A stretch of DNA of 64,000 nucleotides from Spongilla lacustris (GCA_949361645.1 OX442415.1:23727790-23791789); one strand, 5' to 3'; shown: positions 1 through 10,165, counted from the stretch's first letter. Notes: generated by a model not told the origin, from the letters alone. Numbers and translations: made by a program.

Positions 1-684
1 GAGCCAACTTTTGCACCTGCACGTCAGACTAAAATGTCTTCCTCCGCAGCGGAAACAGGAGCCATGAGGAACTTGGCTGCTATTTGACTCAGTGTCCATT
101 GCATTCACGGCAGCTCTACGATCATTAGGTTCTGGGATAGAGTTAACATCAACTACAGGCGGTTGCAGCATACACATGCCCTGTTCTGCTTACTCTGATG
201 CCTGGGATATCTTGAATGCCTTTGCAAATGTAACTTTGACTCAGCTAGCAGGCACCCCTGAGCCCTGTCATTGCGTAGTCCACAGACCGGACCAAGCGGA
301 CCCCTCAATAAATCTTCCAACACGGTGCCGAACTCACAATGCTGCGCAATCTGACGGAGCTTGGCCACAAAACTCTGCCACACTTTCCCCCTCCTGCGTT
401 AAATGTATAGCGTTGCATAATGCTAGATGGAGCAGATGCCAGATGCTCTTTCACTATACCAAAACGTTTGCCTAGGGCTTTATCTGTCGGCTTACTCAGA
501 GCTACTAAACTGCGTATCTATTGGTATGTGGAGGCCCTGCAAGCACTAAGGAAAACCGCTTGACGCTGCTCCTCGATATTTATGTTGTTGGCATCCAGGT
601 ACAGCTCAACACGCTTGCAGTACGCTGGCCATTCCTCTCCCTTGTGATTGTATGGACCAATGTTGTCATAAGACTGCATTCCTG
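1..684 (-). pseudogene. Ty3/Gypsy-type retrotransposon gag fragment, broken
   Basis: Read on the minus strand, this is a capsid-like gag in disjoint frames. It opens near 660 with the motif GEEWPAYCKRVELYLDANN, where gag proteins of this class have EEW.AYCERFELYL. It meets an in-frame TAG just after TYQ near 518. It continues through TDKALGKRFGIVKEHL and QRYTFNAGGGK, then shifts frame into FVAKLRQIAQHCEFG and LEDLLRGPL (about 383-250). At 15-60 there is a CX2CX3HX4C zinc knuckle (CFRCGGRHFSLTC). Gag packages element RNA in virus-like particles. This copy cannot be translated intact because of at least one stop and one frameshift. The 3' continuation (protease, reverse transcriptase) lies outside the window. 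Family assignment rests on remembered motifs, but the order of matches is collinear. Confidence 0.78.
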
Positions 685-944
685 TAAGAATAGGCAGAGC
701 TTTAACTCGTTGCCAATGTAGTATCTGCCCGATACATGTAGGTGAGGACGCACAACGATCACTCTCGTAGCTTGCACCACAACTGATAATCAATAGGGTA
801 CACACTAGCTGAACACGTGCCTGCAACTGGTACAAAAGAACACACCACATATAATATGTATAACTGGATTCACTTGTTCGACCAGCTGGTTTGATGCGGC
901 GCGCTGTGGTAACGGCCATACATGAATACTACAACTTATGTAGT

Positions 945-1023
945 TTACATGCACCACTGCTTCACGTCTGTACCACTTTTTCAGCATATTGATATGCAGA
1001 ATTCTCTTCCTTTTCTGTCTTGC
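945..1023 (-). pseudogene. Likely C-terminal tail of a Gypsy-type pol polyprotein
   Basis: The minus strand encodes QKRKRILHINMLKKWYRREA. This resembles the short motif after the integrase of Ty3/Gypsy pol proteins, where K.R.FHVNMLK.W is followed by a proline- or arginine-rich stretch. The piece is about 26 residues and has no integrase core next to it. It lies upstream of the gag start on the same strand. A single element would have gag before pol, so the two pieces probably come from neighbouring insertions. Short match, moderate certainty. Confidence 0.4.
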
Positions 1024-1489
1024 CAGAAGAGCCTGCCTGGTCAGCAGGAAAACGAGGGGGACAACACTAATACTGCACATGAGTAGCAGCTAATCAAGCA
1101 TGTGCATGTACAAATTGAAGAACACGTCTCATGTTGACATACCCATAAGTGCATGTAAGACTTACGAATCCACGCAGCACTTAGCTTTCTCGTCGTCATT
1201 TCAATATCACGCATGCGCTCATTAAATTAGCAGCCCATGTAAGGTTTGAATCGCAATGCAAAGGAAGCAATATGTCTCCAGACAAAGGGCCGTTCCTAGA
1301 CAAACGATGACTTGCTATACACCTAAGACTTTACCACCATTGTCAACAGTAATGATGATATACTTTCATTTGTTGTAACTCTTCATTGTTGAGCTAGGTA
1401 CCACAAAAATTGGTTATTCCTACTGTTCTGTTCAGGTTTTGCAGCAGGAATCTCCATAACCAGTTATTTCATGCACGGAAGAGCTAGCG

Positions 1490-2629
1490 TTGCATGAATC
1501 TCAGTCATGTTCTCTGGATAGCACTGGAGCTGACTTTGACGATGTAAGTTCAGAGGATGAACTTAGTGGGTCGGACCTAGACTCTGTAGACAGCAATGAT
1601 AGTTGTAGTTCAAACATATCAAAAATGAACGAAGTGGCTTCAGCTTCGAGCGGACAGGAGTGGTGGACTTTTCGAACCATTATAATTATATAATGGTTCT
1701 GACATTTTTAGCTTTGATTATCATACAAGTTTAATAGAATTCAGTTTCAAACACCACCTAACCAAAGAAGGGTACAAAGATTTGCTTTTTTTCGTAGCAA
1801 GAACTTTGCCGACCCCTAATATTGCAGTGAAATCACTATATGTGATGCAAAGGTATTTTCTTCATGTGTGCAAGGTACCCAAAGTCACAGAGCATCGTTA
1901 TTGCTCAAAATGCCATCACTTCATTTGATTCAAATGACCCTATGCTGCAATGCCCCAACAAATGCTGCTAAAACAGATCGTTTCGTCCTTTGTGACCTTG
2001 CACTGCAATAAGCTATCAGGTATGTATCAAGTCTTGTTTTACAATTTAGCATTTGTTTTCTTGACTTATATATAGATCCTTATGTATGGAAAGCAATACA
2101 GTCTAGGTCCAACCAAAAGAGGAAAGATGGCTCATTATCGGACTGTATGATGGTGAAGAATACAAAAAGCTGTCAGCCAGAGGAGGATTTTTGTCAAGCG
2201 TATTTCCAGCAAATGTGTCATTTTGTATGAACACAGATGGTGTAGCTCTTTTTGGTTTGTAATAAATGCAATGTAATTACCAGCAAACATGAGGTGATGA
2301 TTTAAATTTACAAGTAGTCATTATCACTGCATGGCAATTGTGTAGATTTCCCGAAAGTACATGATTTTGGTTTAATTCTGAAAAGTCAACAATGAGTACC
2401 TACTTGAAACCATTTGTTGATAATTTAAATGAACTATACATTTCAGGTAAGCATTAGATTAGTATTTTGCCATTGATATCATTATAGGTGTTTGCATTGA
2501 AACTGATAGTGGGGTTTTCCAGTCACATGCAATGTTGATAATGTGCACAGCAGATATGCCAGCAAAGGCAAAAGTAGCAAATCACGTTCAATACCATGGG
2601 TACTACGGATGCATCCACGCAATACAAAG
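1490..2629 (+). pseudogene. CACTA/EnSpm-like (tnp2-type) transposase relic with introns
   Basis: An acidic N-terminal segment (FDDVSSEDELSGSDLDS, about 1536-1590) is followed at 1715-1915 by a helical block containing FKHHLTKEGYKDLLFF, LPTPNIAVKSLYVMQRYF and HRYCSKCHH, then CPNKCC. At 2140-2255 there is YDGEEYKKL, then GGFLSSVF and FCMNTDGVALF. In tnp2-type transposases that region carries the first catalytic aspartate (NTDG). A separate exon with a good acceptor (attatag) and donor (aag/gtatct) at 2488-2629 encodes SHAMLIMCTADMPAKAKVAN and YHGYYGC, matching the family's DLPA and FNG.YGC blocks. Frame breaks near 1925 and 2135 suggest decay. The C-terminal half is absent. Terminal repeats were not found. 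Confidence 0.62.
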
Positions 2630-2809
2630 GTATCTATTACACATTTCATTAATCGTTGTGTTTTTAGGTTAATGGAAGAATAATCTTAGCTTTACATATA
2701 CCATTCAACCTGATCCTTGGAATAGTGATGGATATAGGCAGAAATTGGTCTGGGAACTGTTACGTTGCATTGTCCGACGCGTCGAATGGCCAGGGTACCA
2801 TACAGACTG

Positions 2810-2849
2810 GTCCCCATATTATATGTCTATAGACATATAATATGGGGAC
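2810..2849. repeat. Perfect 40-bp palindrome
   Basis: The 20 bases at 2810-2829 (GTCCCCATATTATATGTCTA) are followed directly by their exact reverse complement, with no loop and no mismatch. The palindrome sits in the 250 bp between the end of the CACTA-like relic and the start of the Gypsy pol relic, so it may mark a junction or a fused pair of element ends. Confidence 0.9.
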
Positions 2850-2879
2850 GTAATAATACGCGGCTCGAAGTAGAAATTT

Positions 2880-3641
2880 ACACCAAGGGAACTACTTTAC
2901 CTGTTCAGAAGCTCGAGCTCAAAGCCGAACAATGCAATGATTCAAGCTCAAGAGTATCAGAGTGCTCGTGGACCCAAAGTTTAAGCCATATATGCAGCAG
3001 AGGTACATGTATGAACTCAGTGTTCAAAATGGATGCATGCATCCTTTGGGGTAGCCGTGTTGTGTTACCTCTTCCGGGTAGGGCACGCATATACTCCAAT
3101 TGCTGCATGAGGGGCATCCTGGCATTTCAAGAATGAAAGCATGAGCTAGAAGTGTAGTGTGGTAGCCTGGATAAAATATAAGGTGAAGTGTTGTACAGCA
3201 TGTCAGGATATATACAATGTACTCGTAACACACCACCAAAGTCCCTCCTTCACCCTTGGGAATGGCCCTCCAAACCATGATGGGCTCAATTGCACGTGCA
3301 TGTCGATTTTTGCGGTCCATATTTGCGAAAAACCTTTTTTTGTCCTATATTGTGGATGCCCATTCCAAATGGATAGAAGCTGCTGTTCTCTCTTCACCTT
3401 CCTCTCATCAGGCAATGCAAATACTCAGACACACATTTGCTATTCTCACGGGCTACCAGGCATTTTAGTGTCTGACAATGGTACAGCATTTACAAGTGCA
3501 GAGTTCCAGTTCTTTGTCAAGGCTGATGGTTTCCGACATGTGCATGAGAAGTGCACCCTACCATGCTGCTACAAATGGATAAGCGGAACGCACAGTGCCC
3601 TCAAACGAATGACAGGTGATTGTCTGGCTCGATCAGTATAG
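2880..3641 (+). pseudogene. Ty3/Gypsy pol fragment: RNase H-integrase linker and integrase core
   Basis: The order is that of a chromovirus-like integrase. First comes the linker motif YELSVQNGCILWGSRVVLP (about 3010-3070), then the HHCC zinc-finger start LLHEGHPGISRMKA, then CCTACQD as its CxxC half. Next is the catalytic core, with FLSYIVDAHSKWIEAAVLSS (about 3337-3396) and LPGILVSDNGTAFTSAEFQ (about 3450-3508), the latter holding the second catalytic aspartate. After GFRHVH the frame breaks, and the third acidic residue cannot be placed. The core lies in two frames, with shifts near 3280 and 3400. The strand is opposite to the gag relic at 1-684, so these are different copies. Integrase would insert element cDNA into the genome; this copy is dead. 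Confidence 0.8.
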
Positions 3642-4276
3642 GCTGACCCCTAGCTCATTCAACTACGGGGCAATCACACCATATATTCTTACGTAAGCGC
3701 GTCGCCGTGGTGCTTACTTGCATAAGCAAGGGGACGCCTGAGGTTTTGTCTTTACATGCATGCATGCATGACCATCATATAGATTGATCAATGCTTACTT
3801 TTTAAAGTAAGAAAACTGCATGCATACTTGAGTAAGAGTTTTTATAAATGTCCTGTTTTGTTCTCTAGAGTGCAGTGTAATATTGTATAGTTTATAGCCG
3901 TATTGCATGAGAAGACTTTTAAGTTATACGTAGCCTCTTGCATGGTTGCATTATGATTCATATATTGCATACAGACGAGCGAAAGAAAATCGATTCCGCT
4001 ATCACAGAACAAGCAATCGCTATAGCGATCGTTTTAAATCACGTATTACGTAGAGTAGATTGTAAAACCTTCTGCACTGACCGAAAATGCCACAGAAAGC
4101 TTGTGTTCAAGACAAGACAAAATCGCAGGTCCGTTACACGAGGCACGCGTCAGTATCGCCGTTACTTTTTGTTTAGCATCAGTACAGAAGCTATGTTGCT
4201 TGTTATTTTATATAAAGAATACAGTTCAGTGCATGGAGAGCGCTTGCTAGATATCGCCGAGGTAGCTAGTTAATCA
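3642..4276. other. No recognisable gene
   Basis: Unassigned, with short inverted motifs such as CTTACTT...AAGTAAG around 3795-3811 and a TGCA-rich run near 3760. A 111-codon open frame at 3938-4273 has no recognisable domain and is not called. Confidence 0.5.
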
Positions 4277-4507
4277 ATGAGCATGAGATGGATAACATAT
4301 GCAATATATCTTTTGGCTTTGATTTCCATGCATGCGTGCGCTATAAAGAAAGAGTATCTGTCGATGAAATCTGCGAGCGCATATGCATCCCAGAAACCTG
4401 TTTCAATTAAGCATCCAATTGTGGTATATAGATCCAGTAATTCTTATCATCGTAAATTGGTTCATGAAAAATACAATTTTCGTTTTTGCACGCAGTTTTA
4501 TGTATAG
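4277..4507 (+). CDS. Possible small secreted protein, hypothetical
   Basis: An uninterrupted 76-codon frame. Its N-terminus looks like a signal peptide: after MSMRW comes the hydrophobic run ITYAIYLLALISMHACA, followed by a basic, tyrosine-rich remainder. No family is recognised, no splice sites are obvious, and the start context is ordinary. It ends at a TAG just before a GC-rich repeat. Chance is a real alternative at this length. Confidence 0.2.
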   Translation: MSMRWITYAIYLLALISMHACAIKKEYLSMKSASAYASQKPVSIKHPIVVYRSSNSYHRKLVHEKYNFRFCTQFYV

Positions 4508-4529
4508 TGTTTTGAGCACGATATAATAG

Positions 4530-4675
4530 GGAGCTTACAGCGCTCCCCCAGGCCCCCTAGCTGGGCGGGCGGGGTACCCCCTCCCGCACCCTTCACCTCT
4601 TTTATTAATTACTATTCATTAACAACCCCCCCCCCCCCCCCCCCCCCCATCCTGGATCCGCCCCCTGGTAACGAG
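4530..4675. repeat. GC-rich dispersed repeat with poly-C tract
   Basis: A stretch reading CCCCCTCCCGCACCC leads through a short AT-rich middle into a run of about 23 C and then CATCCTGGATCCGCCCCCTG. Reverse-complemented, the end starts CAGGGGGCGGATCCAGG. That type of terminus recurs at about 27121 and 28020, and the GGTGCGGGAG...GGGGTACC block recurs at 6710-6735. It therefore belongs to a dispersed, probably non-autonomous family. Confidence 0.55.
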
Positions 4676-4751
4676 CCAGTGTTTGCCCACGTAACTATTT
4701 CGTAACGCTAATTTACTTTGGCACACGTGTTGAGCTCATCTGGACTGATCG

Positions 4752-5195
4752 ATGGCAACAGCAGACGAGCAAGCTGCCGTGATGGAAGTAGTCAAGTCGG
4801 CTCTCGGATCTGATAGCAAGCTGAGCACGGTTATTAGTGGAGTTGTCAAGTTTCTTTATGAAGCTATGAACGCAATATTTAGTAAGATTAAGAGCACAGT
4901 GATTGAGACCTTTAAGCGTATTTGGAAAGCTTTGTGGAATAGCCCACTAATATGCAAGATGGTTCAAGAAGGAGCATCGGGAACGTGGAATCAAAATGAA
5001 AGCAACGGTCCTCTAGTTCAGATATGCGGGTGTGGAATGAAGATTGCAGGATATTGTCTTGAAATGTTGAAGCAATGTTTCGATAACGCTGTTCACGCTG
5101 AAGGTACGGACATCACCAGAGAAGATAAAGCCAAAATCGCTGCTGTTATAGCGGAAAATTGCCGAAATGGAATCTCAATCGGATTAATGGTTTGA
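4752..5195 (+). CDS. Intronless orphan gene, 147 residues
   Basis: The ATG at 4752 (gatcgATGGC) opens an uninterrupted 147-codon frame ending in TGA, with an AATAAA 208 bp downstream. The N-terminal 50 residues are helical (VMEVVKSALGSDSKL, VISGVVKFLYEAMNAIFSKI). A middle segment has alternating aromatic and basic residues (ETFKRIWKALWN), then CGCGMKIAGYCLEMLKQC, and the C-terminus has the charged EGTDITREDKAKIAAVIAENC. There is no clear signal peptide or membrane span. No family is recognised. Balanced composition and a poly(A) signal distinguish it from chance frames nearby, which are repeat-derived. It could be a lineage-specific protein or one exon of a larger gene. Confidence 0.55.
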   Translation: MATADEQAAVMEVVKSALGSDSKLSTVISGVVKFLYEAMNAIFSKIKSTVIETFKRIWKALWNSPLICKMVQEGASGTWNQNESNGPLVQICGCGMKIAGYCLEMLKQCFDNAVHAEGTDITREDKAKIAAVIAENCRNGISIGLMV

Positions 5196-5402
5196 ACAAT
5201 TGTAAGGTACATGTTTTTGATGTAACCTATTAAGGAACAACCTACTTCCATTAACTGATCGATGTGGACAGACTATGCATATAATTTAAGCACTGTACCA
5301 TGTTGCATGGATAGCAAATGTATGGCAAAGGTACCGAATAAGGAACTACCACATCAAAGGGTTGCTATATAAACACAACTGCATGGGGTTTGCCACACAC
5401 TT

Positions 5403-5408
5403 AATAAA
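5403..5408 (+). terminator. Polyadenylation signal for the 4752-5195 gene
   Basis: AATAAA in the context ttAATAAAaatc, 208 bp after the stop codon, in a suitable AT-rich setting. It is the nearest canonical signal on this strand. Confidence 0.45.
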
Positions 5409-6640
5409 AATCAAATTTCTATAGCGCACGAAGACCTATTCACCGCGATAAACGTAAATGTTATTCCGAGGAGGTTGCTAGCATGGCTATTGAACCATAC
5501 ATGGCCAAAAAGGGCTCATATTAGCCTCCACTTAGAAGCGGCCACACAATCTGCATCGCGCTTCGACTTTCTCTCCATTTAACATACTGAAATTATTCAT
5601 AAAAACTTCTGCCTCAAAATGGGGTTTTAAAAAAGGGTCGGCTATTTATGAGCGATAGGTATATACTCTCCTATGTGTGCTGATAATTGTATTACTCGCT
5701 TACAGATTTCTACGCCACACAGACCGCTCAAGTAGACCCCGTCTTTTCCCGCCAAAGTATATTGTTGTGGAAACACGCCGGCTGCGCAGAACCACTAATA
5801 ATAAATGTAGTCCTTGTGCAATTATGGCTTATGTATATAGCTGTGGTTGAGTGTTTACTAGCTCCTCGGAATGTCATAAGACGTATATGATATGTGGCTC
5901 GCAAAAACAGACATCGTATAATGAGATGCGTTTTTTTGGTGGCTCGTACTAAATTACGGTGCAGGGGGCTCGGTACAGCGAAAAATTACAGACATTCATT
6001 GCGAGCTTTTGGCCTCATAATTGGATTGACAGACAACTATTCCATAATCCTGTCGCTCCGCAAAACAATTTTAAGAACGCGCATTATACCTCAAGCGCTT
6101 TCTTAAGTAAACCGCATTTTATAAATATAGACTGATAATAACTATTTTTAGCCCTTACATATTTCCGAATGGCCGGCTCAAATGAGAACCTACATGTACC
6201 TTATATTAGAAACAAAATACATTATAGAAGAACTGCAGCAAGCTAGGCCTGATGCTCTGTCACAGCATCTCCAGAATGATGCTTGCCCTGAAAGAAATTA
6301 CAGCGCTTTTATACATACACTGAAGTTCCTAGCTATAGCTCTGTGCCCTTGCATCTCCTGGATCCTCAAATCTCCTGAAGTGGGTGGTGTGTCATATAGA
6401 CCCACCCCTTACAAGAGGTCCTTGTGACAGATGCCCCCACCTTAATTACTTGAACATCATTGCCCTCAATTTACTGGCTAATCGGCCATCAGTACATTAT
6501 AGCTGCAGCATTACATGTCAAAATGGGACACCTGGAAATGCTTTTTAATTAGGACAGCTTTGCCAACCATTCATATGGATCAATTGCGTTCTGGTCTCTG
6601 GCTCATTGAGGCAGATGGATTGATCTATGTTGTGGACACA
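5409..6640. other. No gene recognised
   Basis: Open frames of 66-81 codons occur (5687-5890, 5894-6106, 6182-6427) but show no domain, splice pattern or composition that separates them from chance. No repeat was identified. Confidence 0.5.
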
Positions 6641-6644
6641 GAGG

Positions 6645-6861
6645 CGTAGGAAGGAGTTTAAAAGTGGGGGGGGGCAAACTTTAATTTGGTGGTCATCATG
6701 GGGAGGGTGCGGGAGAGGGGTACCCCTCCCACCCAGCCAGATAGGGGAATGCTAAAATAATTGTTTCGCTTGGTTTTGCTTGGTTTTTAATAAAGATAAA
6801 ATGATTGTGATGTATAGATACACTGTAGTATTGCTGGTGTAAAAGTGGGGGGAGGGGGCCA

Positions 6862-6896
<35 letters not shown>

Positions 6897-6905
6897 TTTT
6901 CCTAT
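6645..6905. repeat. GC-rich dispersed repeat, second copy, with poly-C run
   Basis: Contains GGGAGGGTGCGGGAGAGGGG then TACCCCTCCCACCCAGCCAG, matching in reverse complement the block at about 4550-4600 and, more loosely, 29485-29545. A run of about 34 C at 6863-6896 ends it. The glycine- or proline-rich frames across this tract are artefacts of the homopolymer. Confidence 0.55.
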
Positions 6906-7044
6906 GCCACTGCCAACAAATGTCTGTGCATGCATGGAGTACAATCAGGTCAGGCTGGCTGCCATGGGGATTAATTAAGCTACATGTAATGCTGCTTCTT
7001 TGTAGGTTAGGAACCATACACACTTGTGCATATACACATGTATA

Positions 7045-7181
7045 AGGGGAGGAGTAGGGTTAGGAGGGGAGGGAATACAGGTAGGAGGGGAGGGAGTAAG
7101 GTTAGGAGGGGAGCAAGTAGAGGTAGGAGGGGAGGAGTATGGGTAGGAGGGGAGGAGTAGGGGTAGGAGAGAGGAGTAGGG
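7045..7181. repeat. G-rich minisatellite, unit about 24 bp
   Basis: About six imperfect copies of a unit like TAGGAGGGGAGGGAGTAGGG, with drift inside copies. Confidence 0.8.
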
Positions 7182-7189
7182 ATGCTGTT

Positions 7190-7450
7190 ATGATGCCTGT
7201 CTCCTATCTTGTCCGCCATTATACAACTATCATTCAGGTCTACTGGTATAGCACCAAGCTGCATTGTGTGGTTGTAAGAGGCATCATACTCTGAATTAGC
7301 AGTATGGTACCTTACTCCAGCTAGAATGTCACAACCTGCATTTTAATTGCATCAATACACCTGCTTTTTTGTGCAACACACCTGCACTAGCTTCACTAAC
7401 AGCTGCATGTGCAGATCTAGTACAGACCTATTGTGCTAACCATACCCGGG
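7190..7450 (-). pseudogene. Helitron-like protein fragment (region upstream of the helicase)
   Basis: The minus strand reads SAHAAVSEASAGVLHKKAGV, then after a frame break CDILAGVRYHTANSEYDASY, then TMQLGAIPVDLNDSCI. The first half matches the protein read from the minus strand of 10165-10500 (AAVSEVCAGAVLNKAL; DILAGVWYRTA). The second half resembles the CHTANSEPYYYDxxY block that I associate with large Helitron-like proteins of marine invertebrates. Truncated and frameshifted. The association with the helicase next door is inferred from the shared sequence. Confidence 0.5.
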
Positions 7451-7689
7451 TGGGTATTATTTAGCTCATCTGTTTCAAGACTATTTTTATATTCCAACAG
7501 TATGCTATGTAAATTAACAACAGTTACACGTTTTCTCTAAAAAGTGTTACAAACAGAGGCCATGTGAAAACTGTTACACCTTCACCTAATGAATATTTGT
7601 TGTGAAAGGGCTACACTGTAGGTCAGGCTTTGACCACTAACAACCAGAATGCAAATGCAGGCCTAGCTATGGCAAAAAGGCCTACACGC

Positions 7690-7760
7690 AGGGTTGCCGA
7701 AGGCCAGCCCGGCCTGCCAGGTCGGACTTTCATTTTGGCCCGGCAGGTCACAAGGCATCT
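7690..7760. repeat. Dispersed repeat with GCCCGGCCTGCCAGGTCGG core
   Basis: CAGGGTTGCCGAAGGCCAGC followed by CCGGCCTGCCAGGTCGG recurs in reverse complement at about 29220-29325, where CAGGGTTGATGAAGACCAGT precedes CAGCCTGACAGGTCGG. A small family of unknown type. Confidence 0.5.
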
Positions 7761-8138
7761 GATCCTCACTCACTGTGCTTGCAGTAGGCAGTGCTTCCAG
7801 TGTGGGTGTGGTCTTGACCACTCCCCCCTCAGCCGGAGGAGACACCACTTGACCAGTTGAGGCATTGGTCTTAATTAGCTCGTACATCAATAACTGGCTG
7901 TACCTGTGTGTGTGGTGATGTTTGTACCTGATGATTCATGCTAGATGTCCTGCTGCAAAGTGAAATATTCTGTGACTGTGGCATGATGGAAATGCTAGCT
8001 CTTTGTCTAACACTGCTAACTCCAATGCTAAGATCTGCCATGCATAAACAATGAAATGGCTACCCAAGGAAATCCCCCTGTCATAATGTGGTTTCAAGGA
8101 GTTTTCATGGTGTTTTAACACACATATATTAACACACA

Positions 8139-8335
8139 TTTAGATTTCATTTGAAAGTAACGGTGGTGTAAAAAGGAAGGAAACAAGAGTCTGATAATAA
8201 GGGAAAATGGAATAGTCCTGTATTTAGCACATTTCTACATGTAGGATAGTGTGCTAAATATAGGACTATTCCATTTTCCCTTATTATCAGACCCTTGTTT
8301 CCTTCCTTTTTACACCACCATTACTTTCAAATCCT
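8139..8335. mobile_element. Foldback MITE with about 85-bp inverted arms
   Basis: The left arm from TTTGAAAGTAACGGTGGTGT onward is almost the exact reverse complement of the right arm ending ACACCACCATTACTTTCAAA. About 85 bp pair with only a few differences, around a loop of about 25 bp near 8235-8255. There is no coding capacity. A diverged relative lies at about 33555-33890. Such foldback elements are moved by transposases supplied elsewhere. Confidence 0.85.
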
Positions 8336-8424
8336 AAATATCACCAACTTTCTCATATAGAGAATGTTTTTTTATTTACTTGTTTTATTCATTTTTATAT
8401 GTACTCCGATGCGCAATTGATCAG

Positions 8425-9185
8425 TTGGATACCCAGACTGAAAAGAAACGGGCCTCTCAACGCGCAAGGTATCGAGCAGATCCTGAAAAGGAACGGGCTG
8501 CTAAAAGACAACGATATTAGAATGTGCTCACTCGGCGAAAAGTGTTAAGGTCACTCAAAGGTGTGTCGTACCTGTACATATACACGTACATGTAGCTACC
8601 TACTGTAACTACATTTGTACGTATTGCGTGCATTTCTGCGACTACATGTACATGTACATGTACACTCATTTACCGGTACTTGCTTACTGCACTTTCTTTG
8701 TGATGGTCAGATGTGTATATGTATTGATGCTTTAATAGCTTCACTATATGTAATTAAAACATGGTTGTAATGAATAGCATCAACAGTTGGGGATTTATCC
8801 TACGCGTGATTGAATGGGGTCTATTTATAACATGTAACTAATACAATGTGTGATGTTAACTGCTGCTAATTTCAGTATTTATTTTGTTTACCACTGTAGC
8901 TACTCCCTGTAGGAACCAAACCATACTGTACTCAGGGAGTATAAAGATGGCCTAGAAAAGGCTATTCTAAGGAATAGCATACTGTTAGATGAGTTAAATG
9001 ATGCCTTTTACAAAACCCATCCATGGTTAGCACAAAAGGTCTGTACTAGATCTGCACATACAGCTGTTAGAGTGAGGTTTGTGCAGGTGCATTGCTTAAC
9101 AAGGCACAGAGCATGGGTAGAAAATAAGCAGGTGAATTTCTACATGATGTTCGTGCTATTAATGCAATAAAAGTACATGCAGTGA
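8425..9185 (+). pseudogene. Left arm of inverted Helitron-like pair: N-terminal coding fragment
   Basis: The 5' end encodes KKRASQRARYRADPEKERAA then KRQRY and a stop. This is the basic repeated motif that begins many Helitron-like proteins. Farther on come LEKAILRNSILLDELNDAFY, THPWLAQKV and, after a frame shift, AGEFLHDVRAINAIKVHA. The whole arm is repeated in inverted orientation at 10165-10713 plus 19768-20055. Stops and shifts show it is dead. ACATGTAC repeats near 8645-8665 mark the site that, in the other arm, holds the 9-kb insertion. Confidence 0.6.
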
Positions 9186-9239
9186 CCATCTTTCTCATCA
9201 AAATGGCAAATATTCCTGTATTAAAAATAACAGTAATTG

Positions 9240-9850
9240 TTTTATCTGAAATACAACTAACCATGACCTCGTTTAACAAGTGACCAAATTCAGGGTCTTG
9301 TTTTTGTCTCTCATTAATAGTCAGTTCATCATACTTTACAGTTTCCCTCCAGATGTTCACTGATGTCATGCAGTCTAGCCTTGCGGCAATTACTTTGTTG
9401 CAAAAGATATTCTGAAACACCATTGAACCATTCACTGGAGGGAGCTGTAGTATGTCCCCAACAAACAGGACATTCATTGCCCCAAACCATTGGCTACTTC
9501 CAAACACTTCTTGAAGTCTAAGGTGTACATAAGCTAAACAGAGGCTGCTAAGCATGCTGACCTCATCAATAATGATTAGCTTTTAAGATGTTTGAAACCG
9601 TTTCTCATCATTTTCAATGATTCTTTTGGAAGGGGCCAATGAATTGATGTTTTAGAATCATGTTCTATTGGCAATTGGATAAGCCTGTGAACGATGACAC
9701 CATCTATATTAAATGCAGCCAACCCAGTGGGGGCAGCTAGTGCACACCGTACAGAGTCTTTATTATCCTTCCACAATTTATTTACCATAGCTCTGATGGT
9801 ATGAATTTCCTGTTCCACCAACCCCGCTAATGAACATACATAGCAATTGC
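9240..9850 (-). pseudogene. PIF1-type helicase, N-terminal half, Helitron-like
   Basis: Read on the minus strand, the motifs are in family order. A Walker A region SGVGGTGNSYH lies at about 9833-9801. Then come ALAAPTGLAAFNIDGVIVHR and LIQLPIEHDSKTS (about 9757-9640), then after a frame break MLSSLCLAYVHLRLQEVFGS and MNVLFVGDILQLPPVNGS (about 9475-9425), with the GD.LQLPP motif III. Then SVNIWRETVKYDELTINERQ and DPEFGHLLNEV follow. Walker A is out of frame with what follows, and its lysine reads asparagine (GTGN instead of GTGK). In active Helitrons the helicase unwinds DNA during rolling-circle transposition. This copy is inactive. Confidence 0.75.
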
Positions 9851-10165
9851 ACAAAGCCGCTGTTATTACATGCACAGCTTTTGAAAAGTTACAAGAACAT
9901 TTAGGTCAGGGTTTGTCTTCTGTGTGCCTATTTGCAACAAGAAAGGCATGTGACCAGTTTAACATAGACACGCTCTCTAAAGTGGGTTCAGAGGTTGTAA
10001 AGATACCCTGCATAGATGAATTTGATCAAACAGCAGGGACAGTAAAATGGACCAAGAGGGCAGCTTCTGAACTAGAAAGCTAAATAAAGATTGTATAACA
10101 CAACTGCTGGTTTGGAGGCAGAATTAAAACTAGCTGTAGGGGCTAGGGTCATGCTAAGCAGTACG
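9847..10165 (+). pseudogene. PIF1-type helicase, middle/C-terminal part, opposite strand
   Basis: The plus strand encodes FEKLQEHLGQGLSSVCLFAT, RKACDQFN, VVKIPCIDEFDQTAGTVKWT, and after a stop and frame change TAGLEAELKLAVGARVML. These are the blocks that normally follow motif III in the same helicase family. It begins where the minus-strand N-terminal half begins, so the two parts of one gene diverge from about 9850. It runs directly into the right inverted arm. Not translatable as one protein. Confidence 0.65.

Noticed and set aside
3938..4273. 111-codon basic frame
   Set aside because: No domain, no poly(A) signal in a suitable place, and composition typical of chance.
6696..7045. Glycine- or proline-rich open frames
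   Set aside because: They arise from the poly-C run and its flanks.
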